A stretch of DNA of 64,000 nt from Dyella solisilvae (lineage in GTDB: Bacteria; Pseudomonadota; Gammaproteobacteria; Xanthomonadales; Rhodanobacteraceae): assembly GCF_003351225.1 (NCBI RefSeq), contig NZ_QQSY01000004.1:1-64000 (forward strand), in the 5' to 3' direction. Every line of letters starts with the position of its first letter. The stretch's first letter is position 1. Positions 53,648-63,450 of this stretch are shown here, in pieces. A program made the position numbers and the translations under genes. The notes beneath the pieces are model-generated. The model saw only the letters and a list, made by a program, of their open reading frames with translations, ran no database searches and had not been told where the DNA came from.

Positions 53648-54154
53648 ATGATCGTTGTTCCCGCCAAGGCTCCCGAAGCGGCCTCCATCGCCCAGCTCAA
53701 GGACATTGCGGATCCCTCGCCGGTGTCATGGGCGCCGCAAACCGCAGGTTGGTGGGTGTTGGCCGCGATCGTGCTGGTGCTGTTGTCATGGTGGGTGGTC
53801 CGTAGATGGCGTCGCTGGCGGCGGGACCGGTACCGCCGCGAAGCGCAGGCCGAGTTGGCCAGGATCGAGCGGGCGGTAGCCGATCCCTCGCAGCGCACGC
53901 AGGCCTTGCTGGCGTTGCCGGCACTGGTCAAGCGCACCGTGCTGGCCTGGGCGCCGCGCGCGCAGGTGGCGCCGTTGAGCGGCGCGGCGTGGCTGGCCTA
54001 CCTGGACCGCACCTTTGCGGGTAACGTCTTCAGCGAAGGGCCGGGCAAGGTGCTGGGCACGCTGGCCTACGGCCTTGGCGAACCCCGCGCGGACGAAATC
54101 ACGGCGCTGATGGCCTTGCTGCACCAGTGGATCGACGGCCATGTTCCAGCTTGA
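53648..54154 (+). CDS. DUF4381 membrane protein
   Basis: A 168-residue protein with one membrane helix (about 34-55, WWVLAAIVLVLLSWWVVRRW) and a cytoplasmic C-terminal domain (LLALPALVKRTVLAWAPRAQVAPLSGAAWLAYLDRTF) typical of DUF4381. It sits three bases after DUF58 and its end overlaps batA by 14 bases, as in other MoxR-Bat operons. Confidence 0.87.
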   Translation: MIVVPAKAPEAASIAQLKDIADPSPVSWAPQTAGWWVLAAIVLVLLSWWVVRRWRRWRRDRYRREAQAELARIERAVADPSQRTQALLALPALVKRTVLAWAPRAQVAPLSGAAWLAYLDRTFAGNVFSEGPGKVLGTLAYGLGEPRADEITALMALLHQWIDGHVPA

Positions 54155-55163
54155 GCACCCGTGGCTGCTACTGATCCTGCCGTCGCCACTGCTGGTGTGG
54201 TGGCTATTGCCGCCCTACGGCGAGCGCACCCGTGCGATCCGCGTGCCGTTCTTCGACGATCTTTCGCGGATCACCGGGCAGACGCCATCACGCGGCGCGG
54301 TGATTCTGCGGGGCAACTGGCTGCGTCGCATTCTGGCGCCGATCTGCTGGGTGCTGGCGGTGCTGGCCCTTGCGGGGCCACAGTGGCTCGAGCCTCCGGT
54401 GGAACGCACGGAGTCGGCGCGCGACCTGCTGCTGGCGATCGATCTGTCCGGCTCCATGGCCACGCCGGATTTCGTCGACGAGCAAGGGCGGCGCACCGAT
54501 CGCCTTACCGCCGTGAAGGGCGTGGTCGATGAGTTCATCCAGCGCCGCACCACCGATCGCATCGGGCTGATCGTGTTCGGGACCAATGCGTTTCCGCAGG
54601 CGCCGCTGACGCTGGACCACGTGGCGGTGCGCGAATTGCTGGACGAGCTGCGCGTGAACATGGCCGGGCCGCAGACGGCGATAGGCGACGCCATCGGCAT
54701 GGCGGTGAAGATGACCGAACACTCTCAGCAGCGCGATCGCGTGCTGATCCTGCTGACCGACGGCAACGACACCGCCAGCCGCCTTCCACCGGAGAAGGCA
54801 GCCGCCATCGCCAGGGCGCATCACATCGTGATCCACACCATCGGTATCGGTGATCCCCATGCCACCGGCGAGGATCGGGTGGACCTGCAGGCGCTGCAGC
54901 GCATCGCCAAGGCCACGGGCGGGCAGAGCTATCGGGGCGAGAACCGCCAGCAGCTCGCGGGCATCTACGCCTTGCTGGATCGCATGACGCCGAGCAAGGT
55001 GAAGCACTCGGTGTACCGGCCCAAGGTGAAGCTCTACTACTACCCGCTGGGCGCCGCCCTGCTGCTGATGCTGGCCTACCACCTGCTGATGCTGGGCCTG
55101 TTGGCGCCGATCGCACGCCGACGCGCGGCCGAGTCGCTCACCGCCGAGCCGACGGAGGGCTGA
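54141..55163 (+). CDS. batA: BatA-like VWA-domain membrane protein
   Basis: A 340-residue protein: two helices near the N-terminus, a cytoplasm-free VWA domain with an intact MIDAS (LLLAIDLSGSMATPDF; later TAIGDAIGMAV and ILLTDGNDTAS) and a final helix (LGAALLLMLAYHLLMLGLL). BatA proteins of the aerotolerance type are metal-dependent adhesion-like modules loaded by MoxR. The gene is followed three bases later by batB. Confidence 0.92.
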   Translation: MFQLEHPWLLLILPSPLLVWWLLPPYGERTRAIRVPFFDDLSRITGQTPSRGAVILRGNWLRRILAPICWVLAVLALAGPQWLEPPVERTESARDLLLAIDLSGSMATPDFVDEQGRRTDRLTAVKGVVDEFIQRRTTDRIGLIVFGTNAFPQAPLTLDHVAVRELLDELRVNMAGPQTAIGDAIGMAVKMTEHSQQRDRVLILLTDGNDTASRLPPEKAAAIARAHHIVIHTIGIGDPHATGEDRVDLQALQRIAKATGGQSYRGENRQQLAGIYALLDRMTPSKVKHSVYRPKVKLYYYPLGAALLLMLAYHLLMLGLLAPIARRRAAESLTAEPTEG

Positions 55164-55166
55164 GCG

Positions 55167-56810
55167 ATGGAGCAGGGCTTCCATTTCATCCGTCCGCTAT
55201 GGCTGCTGCTCGCGCCGATGGGGCCGCTGCTGCTGTGGTGGTGGAACCGGCGCAACGATCCGTTGCAGCGCTGGAAAGGCATGATCGCTCCGCATCTGCT
55301 CAAGCATCTGGTGGTGGGTGACCACGGAAGGTGGCGCACCCGCCCGATCCACCTGGTGTGTGCGGTGCTGGTGCTCGGGGCCATCGCCTGCGCCGGGCCG
55401 ACCTGGGAGCTGGACCCGCCGCCGTTCGCAGAGGATCGGGCGCCGATGGTGGTGGCCCTCGACCTGTCGCCGGCGATGAACGCCATCGACGTGGCGCCCA
55501 CGCGGCTGGAGCGCGCGAAGCAGAAGATCCGCGACCTCGTGGCGTTGCGCGCTGGCGGCCGCATCGGCCTGATCGTCTACACCAACACCGCGCACATGGT
55601 GCTGCCACCCACCGACGATCCGGCGCTGATGGAGCTGTTCCTGTCCGCCATTACCACCGACCTGTTGCCGGCGAGGGGACAGAACGCGGCCGCGGCGCTG
55701 GCCATGGCCGACCACCTGCTCGATGCCGAGAGCGATCCCGGCACCGTGGTGTTCTTCACCAGCGGTTTCGATGACACGCAAATAGCCGCGTTCGTGCAGC
55801 ACCACCAGCATTCACGCCAGCAGGTGCTGATGCTCGCGGTGGGCACCACCAAGGGTGGCCCGCTGCGGGCGCCGTCGGGCGCGCTCGTGACCGGCGCGGA
55901 GGGTGGGCCGGTGCAGGCGAGGCTCGACGACGCGGCGCTGGAGCGGCTGTCCTCGCAGGCCCATGTGCCGCTGGCCAGCATCACCACCGACGATGCCGAC
56001 ATGCGCTGGGTACAGCGCGAGGCGCTGCATCACCTGGCCATCGTGCACGACAGCACCGCCACCATCCGCTGGAAGGAGTACGGCTACTACCTGTGCTATC
56101 CGCTGGTGTTGCTGGCCTTGCTGTGGTTCCGCCGCGGTTGGATGGTGCGTTGGGTATTCGTGCTCGGCGCGCTGGGACTGGGCGCCATGCCCGCGCCGGC
56201 CAGCGCGGCTGACCGGCACGTGGCCGACTGGTTCTTTACACCCGATCAGCAGGGGCGCTGGTACTACGAGCACCGCGATTTTGGTCGGGCAGCCGAGCAT
56301 TTCCAGGATCCGTACTGGAAGGGCCTGGCCTTGTACCAGCATGGACGCTACGACGACGCGCGAAAGATCTTCGAAACGTTGCCCGGCGCCGACGCGCAAT
56401 TCATGACCGGCAACTGCTATGCGCGGCGCATGGAGTACCAGGAGGCCAAGGACGCCTACAACCAGGCGCTGCGCACGCGCCATCCGTTCCCCCAGGCGCA
56501 GGACAACCTGGCGCTGATGACGCGACTGATCAAGCAGCGGGAAGAAGTGCCGCCTGAGACGCCGGACGAAGAACTGAAGCCCGACGAGGTGAAGTTCGAC
56601 AAGGAAGGCAAGAAGGGCAATGCCACCGAAAAGATGATGGGCCCGCGGCCGTCCGAGTTGCCTGCCGATGTATGGATGCGCAACCTCAATGTCTCGCCGG
56701 CAGATTTCCTGCGCACAAAGTTCAATGTCGAAAGCGAGACTCCGGCGCGAACCGCTGCACCAGCCGCGGCCTCGACGGCGCCGGCGCCTCCGGCTCAGGC
56801 GCATCCATGA
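55167..56810 (+). CDS. batB: BatB/BatC-like VWA-TPR fusion protein
   Basis: A 547-residue fusion: two helices, a VWA domain (VVALDLSPAMNAIDVAPTRLERAKQKIRDLV), one helix (YYLCYPLVLLALLWF) and a second signal-like helix, then a TPR region (GRWYYEHRDFGRAAEHFQDPYWKGLALYQHGRYDDARKIFE) and an acidic C-terminal tail. The MIDAS reads DLSPA instead of DxSxS, so metal binding may be weak. The plan fuses the BatB and BatC genes of other species. The stop overlaps batD (ATGA). Confidence 0.9.
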   Translation: MEQGFHFIRPLWLLLAPMGPLLLWWWNRRNDPLQRWKGMIAPHLLKHLVVGDHGRWRTRPIHLVCAVLVLGAIACAGPTWELDPPPFAEDRAPMVVALDLSPAMNAIDVAPTRLERAKQKIRDLVALRAGGRIGLIVYTNTAHMVLPPTDDPALMELFLSAITTDLLPARGQNAAAALAMADHLLDAESDPGTVVFFTSGFDDTQIAAFVQHHQHSRQQVLMLAVGTTKGGPLRAPSGALVTGAEGGPVQARLDDAALERLSSQAHVPLASITTDDADMRWVQREALHHLAIVHDSTATIRWKEYGYYLCYPLVLLALLWFRRGWMVRWVFVLGALGLGAMPAPASAADRHVADWFFTPDQQGRWYYEHRDFGRAAEHFQDPYWKGLALYQHGRYDDARKIFETLPGADAQFMTGNCYARRMEYQEAKDAYNQALRTRHPFPQAQDNLALMTRLIKQREEVPPETPDEELKPDEVKFDKEGKKGNATEKMMGPRPSELPADVWMRNLNVSPADFLRTKFNVESETPARTAAPAAASTAPAPPAQAHP

Positions 56811-58162
56811 AGGCGTGGCTCCCCATGGCTTGCCTGCTGCTGGCTGGATGGGCGCACGCCCAGCAGCCCGCGCCTGCCGCGACGGTGGCGACTCCGCCGT
56901 CCACGCCGCCCCCGCTGCAGGTTCGTGTGCATCAGGAGCCTCCCGGCGCCCTGGTTGAGGGGGAGACGGCCACCATCAAGGTCGACATGCTGACGCCGGA
57001 CTTCTTCAAGGAGGCGCCGGTGTTGCCCGAAGTGCATGTGGATGGCGCCTATCTGTCGCTTACCGACGAAACGCCGGGTCATCTGGTGGAGACCGTCAAT
57101 GGAGCGACCTGGTCGGGCGTGTCGCGCACCTACCTGCTGACGCCGCTGGTGTCCGGCGCGCTCGAGATCCCTGCATTCGACGTGACGGCGAAAGTCGGCG
57201 CCCAGGGGAGTCCGGTGACGGTGCAGACCACGCCGCTCACGCTCCAGGTGCAGCCACTGGCGTTGCCTGCGGGGGTGACCCAGGCGCTGATTGCCAGTGC
57301 GGTCACGCTGACGCAGACGGTGACGCCCGAGAGCGGCGGCCTGCACGTGGGCGACGGCGTCACGCGCCGCATCGAGATCACCGCGGAGGGCGCCCCGGCG
57401 ATGATGCTGCCGCCGACGGAATTCAAACCGGTGAAAGGGTTGGCGCTGTATGCGACGCCACCGGTCACGCGTGACATGGTGGGAAAGCAGGGCGGCTTTG
57501 TCGGCGGCAGCCGCGTTGACTCGGCCAGCTACGTGATCCAGCGGCGCGGCCATTACTCGCTGCCGCCAGTCACCGTGCGCTGGATGGACAGCCGCACGCG
57601 CACCTGGCGCGAGAGCAACGTGCCGGGCGTGAGCTTCCACGCCTGGTGGGGTGCGCCGTCCAGACCGCGCTTCGCCCTGCCGCAACAGGGCGTGATGCCG
57701 CGCCTGATCGAGTGGTGCTCCAGCGATGTCGGGATCGCCACGCTGGGGATGCTGGCGCTGGGCGGACTGATGTGGCGATTCAGCGATCGGTTGCGGCGGG
57801 GTCTGGCCTGGTGGCGCGCCTGGCGTGAACGGCGACGACACGCTGAGCCGGTGATGTTTGCCGCCTTGAAGCGGCAGCGCCACGCAACGTCGCCCGCCGC
57901 GCTGGCCGAGGCCGTGGATGCCTGGGTGCGCCGCGCCGCGGAGGACGGCGGCCCGCCCACCATGCAGGACTGGTGTGTCGCCTATGGCGACGACGCGCTG
58001 CGAGGCGATTGGTCGGCGTTGCAGGACACGCTGTATGGACAGGCCTCGGCAGCCTGGTCGGCCACCGCCATCGTGGAGGGCGTGTCGCGTGCACGGGGCC
58101 ACTGGCGCCGGCAGCGGCGCGGCCATCGTGCGCCCGCGCTGCCGCCACTCAACCCGGCGTAA
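56807..58162 (+). CDS. batD: BatD-like (oxygen tolerance) membrane protein
   Basis: A 451-residue protein with a signal peptide (to about residue 20), two or three Ig-like periplasmic domains (VRVHQEPPGALVEGETATIKVDM, SRTYLLTPLVSGALEIPAFDV, QRRGHYSLPPVTVRW) and a helix near residue 310 followed by a basic cytoplasmic tail. It is the last gene of the MoxR-Bat cluster, joined to batB by an ATGA overlap; a longer frame upstream is antisignal and rejected. Confidence 0.9.
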   Translation: MKAWLPMACLLLAGWAHAQQPAPAATVATPPSTPPPLQVRVHQEPPGALVEGETATIKVDMLTPDFFKEAPVLPEVHVDGAYLSLTDETPGHLVETVNGATWSGVSRTYLLTPLVSGALEIPAFDVTAKVGAQGSPVTVQTTPLTLQVQPLALPAGVTQALIASAVTLTQTVTPESGGLHVGDGVTRRIEITAEGAPAMMLPPTEFKPVKGLALYATPPVTRDMVGKQGGFVGGSRVDSASYVIQRRGHYSLPPVTVRWMDSRTRTWRESNVPGVSFHAWWGAPSRPRFALPQQGVMPRLIEWCSSDVGIATLGMLALGGLMWRFSDRLRRGLAWWRAWRERRRHAEPVMFAALKRQRHATSPAALAEAVDAWVRRAAEDGGPPTMQDWCVAYGDDALRGDWSALQDTLYGQASAAWSATAIVEGVSRARGHWRRQRRGHRAPALPPLNPA

Positions 58163-58279
58163 TGCCCGGCGCTTTCACGAACTCATCGCATCGGCTCGAT
58201 ACCATGCCCGCACGGCTGACCTGGCGGCGCGCCTGAGCACGAGCGCGCCCAACTCACACGATGGTATCGGGGGCAGGGG

Positions 58280-60751
58280 ATGGGACGATCCAAGCGGAGC
58301 CATGGCAAGCGTTCGTCCAAGGCAACGCCGTCCCGTCGCACGCCGCACGCACCCTCACCGGTTTCGTCGTCGCCGGGCAGCCATGGGCGGTGGTGGGCGC
58401 CGTTCGGCATCGGCCTGCTGGTGCTGCTTGTGCTGGGAGCCTGGTGGCTGCGGCAGCCGTCTCAGGGCGCCTCAATCAGCACTGGTGGCCCGGCGATCGC
58501 GACGTCCGCCCCGGTGGCCGCGGCTCCGGCCGCTCCGCCCGCGCATTATGTGGGCGCTGGCGCGTGCAGCACCTGTCACCGGAAGGAAGCGGATGCGTGG
58601 CGGCAGTCGCACCACGCGCAGGCGATGCAGGTGGCCAACGCCACCAACATCGAAGGTCGCTTTGATGGCGGCTCGCTCAAGCAGGACGGTTCGGTCGCCA
58701 GGTTTTCCCGGCGTGGCGATACGTACCTCGTGAAGACTGACGGCCCCGACGGCAAGCCGGGTGACTTCGAGATCAAATACGCCTTCGGTGTGTATCCGCT
58801 CCAGCAGTACCTGGTGGCGTTCCCTGATGGACGACTGCAGGCGCTGCGCGCTGCATGGGATGCACGGCCAGTCGTCGCGGGCGGGCAACGCTGGTTCAAT
58901 CTCTACCCCGGTGAGCGCATCGATGTGCACGACGTGCTGCATTGGACGCGGTTGAACCAGAACTGGAACTACATGTGCGCCGACTGTCATTCCACCCATG
59001 TGCAGCGCAACTACGACGCCGTCGCCAATACGTTCAAGACCAGCTGGAGTGAGATCAACGTGGCCTGCGAGGCCTGCCATGGACCCGGCTCTCGCCATCT
59101 TGCGTGGGCCGCCGGCGACACGACGCGGAAGCAGCGCGACGCCAGCATGGGCCTGGCCATCGCACTGGATGAGCGCAAGGGCGCGCACTGGATACCCAAC
59201 CCCGCAAGTGGCAATCCCGCGCGCAGCGCGCCGTTGGCCACGCATCGCGAAGTGGAGACCTGCGCGGTGTGCCACTCGCGCCGCAACATCATCGCCGCAG
59301 ACACCGCGCCCACCGGCCGCTTGATGGACACGCACGATCCCGTGCTGCTCACCGACGGCCGCTATTACGCCGACGGCCAGCAACTGGACGAGGTCTATAT
59401 CTACGGCTCGTTCCTGCAGAGTCGTATGTACGCCAAGGGCGTGACCTGCAGCGACTGCCACGATCCGCACACCGCCAAAACCCGCGCGGAAGGCAACGCG
59501 CTGTGCGAAAGCTGCCATACGCCGGCCGTTTACGACACCGCCGCCCACCATATGCACAAGGACGGCAGTCCCGGCTCGCAGTGCGTGGCATGCCACATGC
59601 CGTCGAAAAATTACATGGTGATCAATGCGCGACCGGATCATTCCATCCGCGTGCCGCGTCCCGACCTCACCGTGAAGTACGGCGTGCCCAATGCCTGCGC
59701 CAGTTGCCATGCCGACAAGGGCGCGCAATGGGCCGCCGACGCCATCGAGAAGGCGCATGGACCCGAGCGAAAGGGTTACCAGCATTTCGTCGATGCGCTC
59801 GATGCGTCCCGCCATGGCAAGCCGGGCGCCGCCGATCTGCTCACCGCGCTGGCGGGCGACGCCGGATCGCCAACGATTGCGCGAGCCACCGCCGTCAGCG
59901 AGCTGCAGCACTACCCCAGCCCCACTGCGGTGTCGACGCTGAAGATGGCGTTGGGTGACGTCGATCCGTTGATGCGCGCGGCGGCGCTGGATGCACTCAC
60001 TGCTTTCCCTCCTGAAGTGCGAGGGCCCCTCGCCGCGCCGCTGGCGGACGATCCCGTGCTGGATGTCCGGGTGAAGGCGGGCCGGGTGCTCGCCGGTGTA
60101 CCGGACAGCCAGCTGGATGCGGGCCAGCGCGCAGCGCGCGATCGCGCTTTCGCCACCTACGTGCAGGCGCAGCAGGCCATCGCCGACCGTCCCGAATCGC
60201 ACTTCGACCTTGGCCTGGTCTATGTCGAGCGTGGCGACATGGCTTCGGCGGAACAGGCGTTTCGTCACGCCTTGCGCCTGCAGCCAGACTTCGTGCCGGC
60301 GTATGTGAATCTCGCCGACATGTACCGTGCGATGGGGAGAGAGCAGGAGGCGAGCCAGGTGATCGACGAGGGCCTCGCCGCGGCGCCGGGCAACGCCAAC
60401 CTGCTGCACGCCAAGGGCCTGTCGCTGGTTCGCCAGAACCGCCAGCAGGATGCGTTGGAGTGGCTGGCGCGCGCGCACCAGGCCGCGCCGGGGAACGCAC
60501 GCTTCGCTTATGTCTACGGCGTGGCGCTGAACTCGGCCGGCCAGGGAGGGCAGGCCCGCACGGTGCTGGCCGATGCCCTGCAGCGTTCGCCCTACGATCC
60601 TTCGCTGTTGTTCGCGCTGGCGGGTTTCGAGCGCGATGCGGGCGATACGCAGAAAGCGCGCGAGTATGCCGAGCGTCTGGTGGCGGTGGCGCCGCGTTCG
60701 GGGGAGGCCCAGCAGTTGTTGCAGAGCCTCGGTGGGGCTACGCGCCAGTAA
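58280..60751 (+). CDS. membrane-anchored octahaem cytochrome c with HEAT/TPR C-terminus
   Basis: An 823-residue protein. After a basic N-terminus and one membrane anchor (about 41-57) come eight CxxCH sites: CSTCH, CADCH, CEACH, CAVCH, CSDCH, CESCH, CVACH and CASCH (roughly residues 95-480), with HMP and FLQSRMYAKGV in a cytochrome c554-like arrangement. The last 300 residues are HEAT-like and TPR repeats (FRHALRLQPDFVPAYVNLADMYRAMGR). It probably faces the periplasm and passes electrons; the substrate is unknown. The protein is 117 bases downstream of batD on the same strand. Confidence 0.88.
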   Translation: MGRSKRSHGKRSSKATPSRRTPHAPSPVSSSPGSHGRWWAPFGIGLLVLLVLGAWWLRQPSQGASISTGGPAIATSAPVAAAPAAPPAHYVGAGACSTCHRKEADAWRQSHHAQAMQVANATNIEGRFDGGSLKQDGSVARFSRRGDTYLVKTDGPDGKPGDFEIKYAFGVYPLQQYLVAFPDGRLQALRAAWDARPVVAGGQRWFNLYPGERIDVHDVLHWTRLNQNWNYMCADCHSTHVQRNYDAVANTFKTSWSEINVACEACHGPGSRHLAWAAGDTTRKQRDASMGLAIALDERKGAHWIPNPASGNPARSAPLATHREVETCAVCHSRRNIIAADTAPTGRLMDTHDPVLLTDGRYYADGQQLDEVYIYGSFLQSRMYAKGVTCSDCHDPHTAKTRAEGNALCESCHTPAVYDTAAHHMHKDGSPGSQCVACHMPSKNYMVINARPDHSIRVPRPDLTVKYGVPNACASCHADKGAQWAADAIEKAHGPERKGYQHFVDALDASRHGKPGAADLLTALAGDAGSPTIARATAVSELQHYPSPTAVSTLKMALGDVDPLMRAAALDALTAFPPEVRGPLAAPLADDPVLDVRVKAGRVLAGVPDSQLDAGQRAARDRAFATYVQAQQAIADRPESHFDLGLVYVERGDMASAEQAFRHALRLQPDFVPAYVNLADMYRAMGREQEASQVIDEGLAAAPGNANLLHAKGLSLVRQNRQQDALEWLARAHQAAPGNARFAYVYGVALNSAGQGGQARTVLADALQRSPYDPSLLFALAGFERDAGDTQKAREYAERLVAVAPRSGEAQQLLQSLGGATRQ

Positions 60752-60808
60752 GGCCGCCCACCGGCGTGCTGCGTAACCGGATGGTCACGCCGACCCTGGG
60801 CGGCCATT

Positions 60809-60834
60809 GACGCTCCCGCTTCGGGGGAAGCGTC
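60809..60834. terminator. hairpin between convergent genes
   Basis: GACGCT and AGCGTC form outer arms with CCCG/CGGG inside, lying between the octahaem gene (ends 60751) and the DoxX gene (ends 60852 on the other strand). GGCCGCCC at 60752 and GGGCGGCC at 60798 can pair as well. Confidence 0.45.
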
Positions 60835-60851
60835 CGATTGCAATGAGACGT

Positions 60852-61265
60852 CTATTTGCCATCGAGCGAGTAGCGGCCCGGACCTGTCAGGCACAACAAC
60901 AGCAGGCCGCCGGCGATGCTCACGTTCTTGTAGAAGTTGATCATCGCGTTGGCGCGGTCCGGGTCGACCATGTTCCAGAACGGATGGCCGATCAGGGCGG
61001 CGGCCAGCGTATACAACCCCAGCACCAACGCCAGTGGCCGCGTATAGAAGCCGAGCACGATGGCCACGCCGACGCCGAACTCCATGATCACTGCCAGTCC
61101 GGTCGACGCGGCTGGCAGGGGCACGCCTACCGAGGTCATGTAGGCGACGGTGCCAGAGAAAGCCATCAGCTTGGTCCAGCCGAACACCACGTACAGGATC
61201 ATCAGCAACACGCGTGCGAGAAGGGTCAGACCGTCCTTGCTGCCTTCCAGTAACGTATATCGCAT
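60852..61265 (-). CDS. DoxX-family membrane protein
   Basis: A 137-residue protein with four helices and the DoxX pattern: LLARVLLMILYVVFGWTKLM, a conserved acidic/aromatic GVAIVLGFYTRPLALVLGLYTLAAALIGHPFWNM and FYKNVSIAGGLLLLC. DoxX proteins are small inner-membrane proteins linked to redox balance or terminal oxidases. GGGAG precedes the ATG by seven bases. Confidence 0.9.
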   Translation of the reverse strand: MRYTLLEGSKDGLTLLARVLLMILYVVFGWTKLMAFSGTVAYMTSVGVPLPAASTGLAVIMEFGVGVAIVLGFYTRPLALVLGLYTLAAALIGHPFWNMVDPDRANAMINFYKNVSIAGGLLLLCLTGPGRYSLDGK

Positions 61266-61606
61266 GGTCGTTCTCCCATGAATGTACGCAACAGGTGCGG
61301 ACGTGACGCCCGCATCGGCTGCAGCCGCAGCGCGGTACAGTTGTGAACACTATATCGCGCGCATCAAGCTCCGGCGCAGTCGATTGCGCACGGAAATGTC
61401 GCGCTTGCAACTGTTGTCGACCTGGCCTCGCTACCGCTTCGGCGCGGCGGCCCGGCGTCAGGCGTGCGCTGTGTCAGCGCGGCGTAGGGCGGAAGCGTGC
61501 GCGGACCGTGAATGTGGTCCGGACGTGACCAATTCGGTAGAACTACGTAGACGGTTTGCGTGGATTTACGCTCGTGGCGGCGACCGTCCTGGCAGAACAT
61601 GGCGTC
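61266..61606. other. intergenic between DoxX and the MscS channel
   Basis: A divergent promoter region. The MscS-like frame is open from 61556 but starts there with TTG and no ribosome binding site. Nothing else recognised. Confidence 0.4.
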
Positions 61607-63394
61607 ATGATGACCGCCGTTTCCATGGCCGCCAGCCCTGGCCGGCGCGCGCGACGATGCGCGCGCCCGGCGCCATGGTGGGCCCGGTTCGCCGTCGGTG
61701 CGCATCGATGCGTGTTGACGCTGGCCATGCTGGCCATCACCGGGCTGGCTGGAGTCGCGCCGGCATCGGCGCAGACGCCGCCCGAGCTGCCGGCCCCGGC
61801 CTCAAGCGCCGCCGAGGTGCTCGGCGCCAGCGCCGAAGGCGCGCCCGTGCGCGTATGGAATCGCACCGTCGTCACGCTTTACGCCCCATTCCACGGCATT
61901 TCGCCGGCCGACCGCGCACGCTCGGCCGGCGAGCGCATCGAAGGCGTGATCGACAAGCTCAAGCCGACCGACATCTACACGTCCTGGGTCGAATCGGGTT
62001 CCGAACAGGGCGTGCTGGTGCACGGCGGCAACCTGATGCTGTTCGGCCTTCTGCCGGGCGATGTCGAAGGTGGCGACCGCGCTGCGCTGGAACGGGCCGC
62101 CAACCAGGCGGTGCAGGTGCTGCGGGAGACGGTGCGGGAGCGCGATGCATCCCGCGAGCCGGGCCTTTTGCTGCGAGGCGTCGGCCTTAGCGTGCTGGCG
62201 AGCGTGGTGCTGTTCGCGCTGTGCTGGGCGCTGATGCGGGTGGATCGGATGCTGCAGCGTCGCCTGATCGCCATTACCCATGCGCGCCTGCAACTGAATA
62301 TCGCCGGCTTCGACCTGCGTCCGCTGATCTGGACCCTGTTGCGCCGACTGGCGAGCCTGGTGCGAGTGGCCGCCATGCTGTTCCTGGGCTACCTGTGGCT
62401 GAGTTTCGTGCTGCGCCAGTTTCCCTATACGAGCCCGTGGGGCGAGGTGCTCGGGCAATACCTGGTGAACACCGCATTGGACCTGGGCATGGGCCTGGTC
62501 AACCAGCTGCCGAACCTTCTGACCCTCGTGGTGATTTTCCTCGTCACCCGTGGCGTGGTGCGACTCATCGGCGCATGGTTCCGTGCGGTGGAGGCAGGAA
62601 CGGTGACGGTGGGCTGGCTGGAGGCTCCGACCGCCGTGGTCACCCGGCGCCTGGTGTCCGCGCTGATCTGGCTGTTCGCGCTGATCGTGGCTTATCCCTA
62701 TATCCCGGGCTCCAACAGCGATGCGTTCAAGGGCGTCACGGTGTTTCTTGGCGTGATGCTCTCGCTCGGTTCGGCGGGCATCGTCAACCAGGTGATGAGT
62801 GGGCTGGTGGTGCTCTACTCGCGCGCAGTGCGCACCGGCGACTGGGTGCACGTCGGCGACTACGAAGGCGCCGTGCTGGAGCTGGGCGCCTTGTCGATGA
62901 AGCTGGTCACGCGTACCCGCGAGGAAGTGTCCGTCCCCAATTCCGTGCTGTCGTCGTCACCCATGCGCAACTTCACGCGACAGTCGCGCCAGGAGGGCCT
63001 GCTGCTCACCGTCACGGTCAGTGTCGGTTACGACACGCCATGGAGACAGGTGGACGCGCTGCTGGAACTGGCGGCCGCGCGCACGTCCTATCTGCTGAAG
63101 GAGCCGCGGCCATTCGTGCTGCATACGGCGCTGGCGGACTACTACATCGTGTACCAGCTCAACGCAGCCACGGCGTATCCGGCGATCCACGTGGAGACCG
63201 AGGCCGAGCTCAATCGTCACATCGTGGATGCCTTCAACGAATTCGGCGTGCAGGTGATGTCGCCCCACTTCAGACGGCAACCCGAACAAAAGGTGTGGGT
63301 GCCGCCGGAGCGCTGGTACGAAGCGCCCGCGGCCCCGCCACCGCGTCCCGAAGAACACGCCCCATCCCCTTCCGGTGGGCCGCCCGCAGGCTGA
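61607..63394 (+). CDS. MscS-family mechanosensitive ion channel
   Basis: A 595-residue inner-membrane protein: an Arg-rich start, signal-like helix (about 30-55, ending PASAQ), a periplasmic domain, four to five helices, then the MscS core: pore helix GVTVFLGVMLSLGSAGIVNQVMSGLVVLYSRAV and beta domain VHVGDYEGAVLELGALSMKLVTRTREEVSVPNSVLSSSPMRNFTR, ending in a Pro-rich tail. It opens under membrane tension to release solutes. Tandem ATGs at 61607/61610 are the likely start. Confidence 0.9.
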   Translation: MMTAVSMAASPGRRARRCARPAPWWARFAVGAHRCVLTLAMLAITGLAGVAPASAQTPPELPAPASSAAEVLGASAEGAPVRVWNRTVVTLYAPFHGISPADRARSAGERIEGVIDKLKPTDIYTSWVESGSEQGVLVHGGNLMLFGLLPGDVEGGDRAALERAANQAVQVLRETVRERDASREPGLLLRGVGLSVLASVVLFALCWALMRVDRMLQRRLIAITHARLQLNIAGFDLRPLIWTLLRRLASLVRVAAMLFLGYLWLSFVLRQFPYTSPWGEVLGQYLVNTALDLGMGLVNQLPNLLTLVVIFLVTRGVVRLIGAWFRAVEAGTVTVGWLEAPTAVVTRRLVSALIWLFALIVAYPYIPGSNSDAFKGVTVFLGVMLSLGSAGIVNQVMSGLVVLYSRAVRTGDWVHVGDYEGAVLELGALSMKLVTRTREEVSVPNSVLSSSPMRNFTRQSRQEGLLLTVTVSVGYDTPWRQVDALLELAAARTSYLLKEPRPFVLHTALADYYIVYQLNAATAYPAIHVETEAELNRHIVDAFNEFGVQVMSPHFRRQPEQKVWVPPERWYEAPAAPPPRPEEHAPSPSGGPPAG

Positions 63395-63450
63395 CCGGCC
63401 CGAATCCGCCGGACCGTGTCCGGCCTTATGACTGCCAGAGGAGATCGACC

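Noticed and set aside
58472-60478. Long minus-strand frame (668 codons) opposite the octahaem cytochrome
   Set aside because: Antisense shadow; the plus strand carries eight haem motifs and a membrane anchor.
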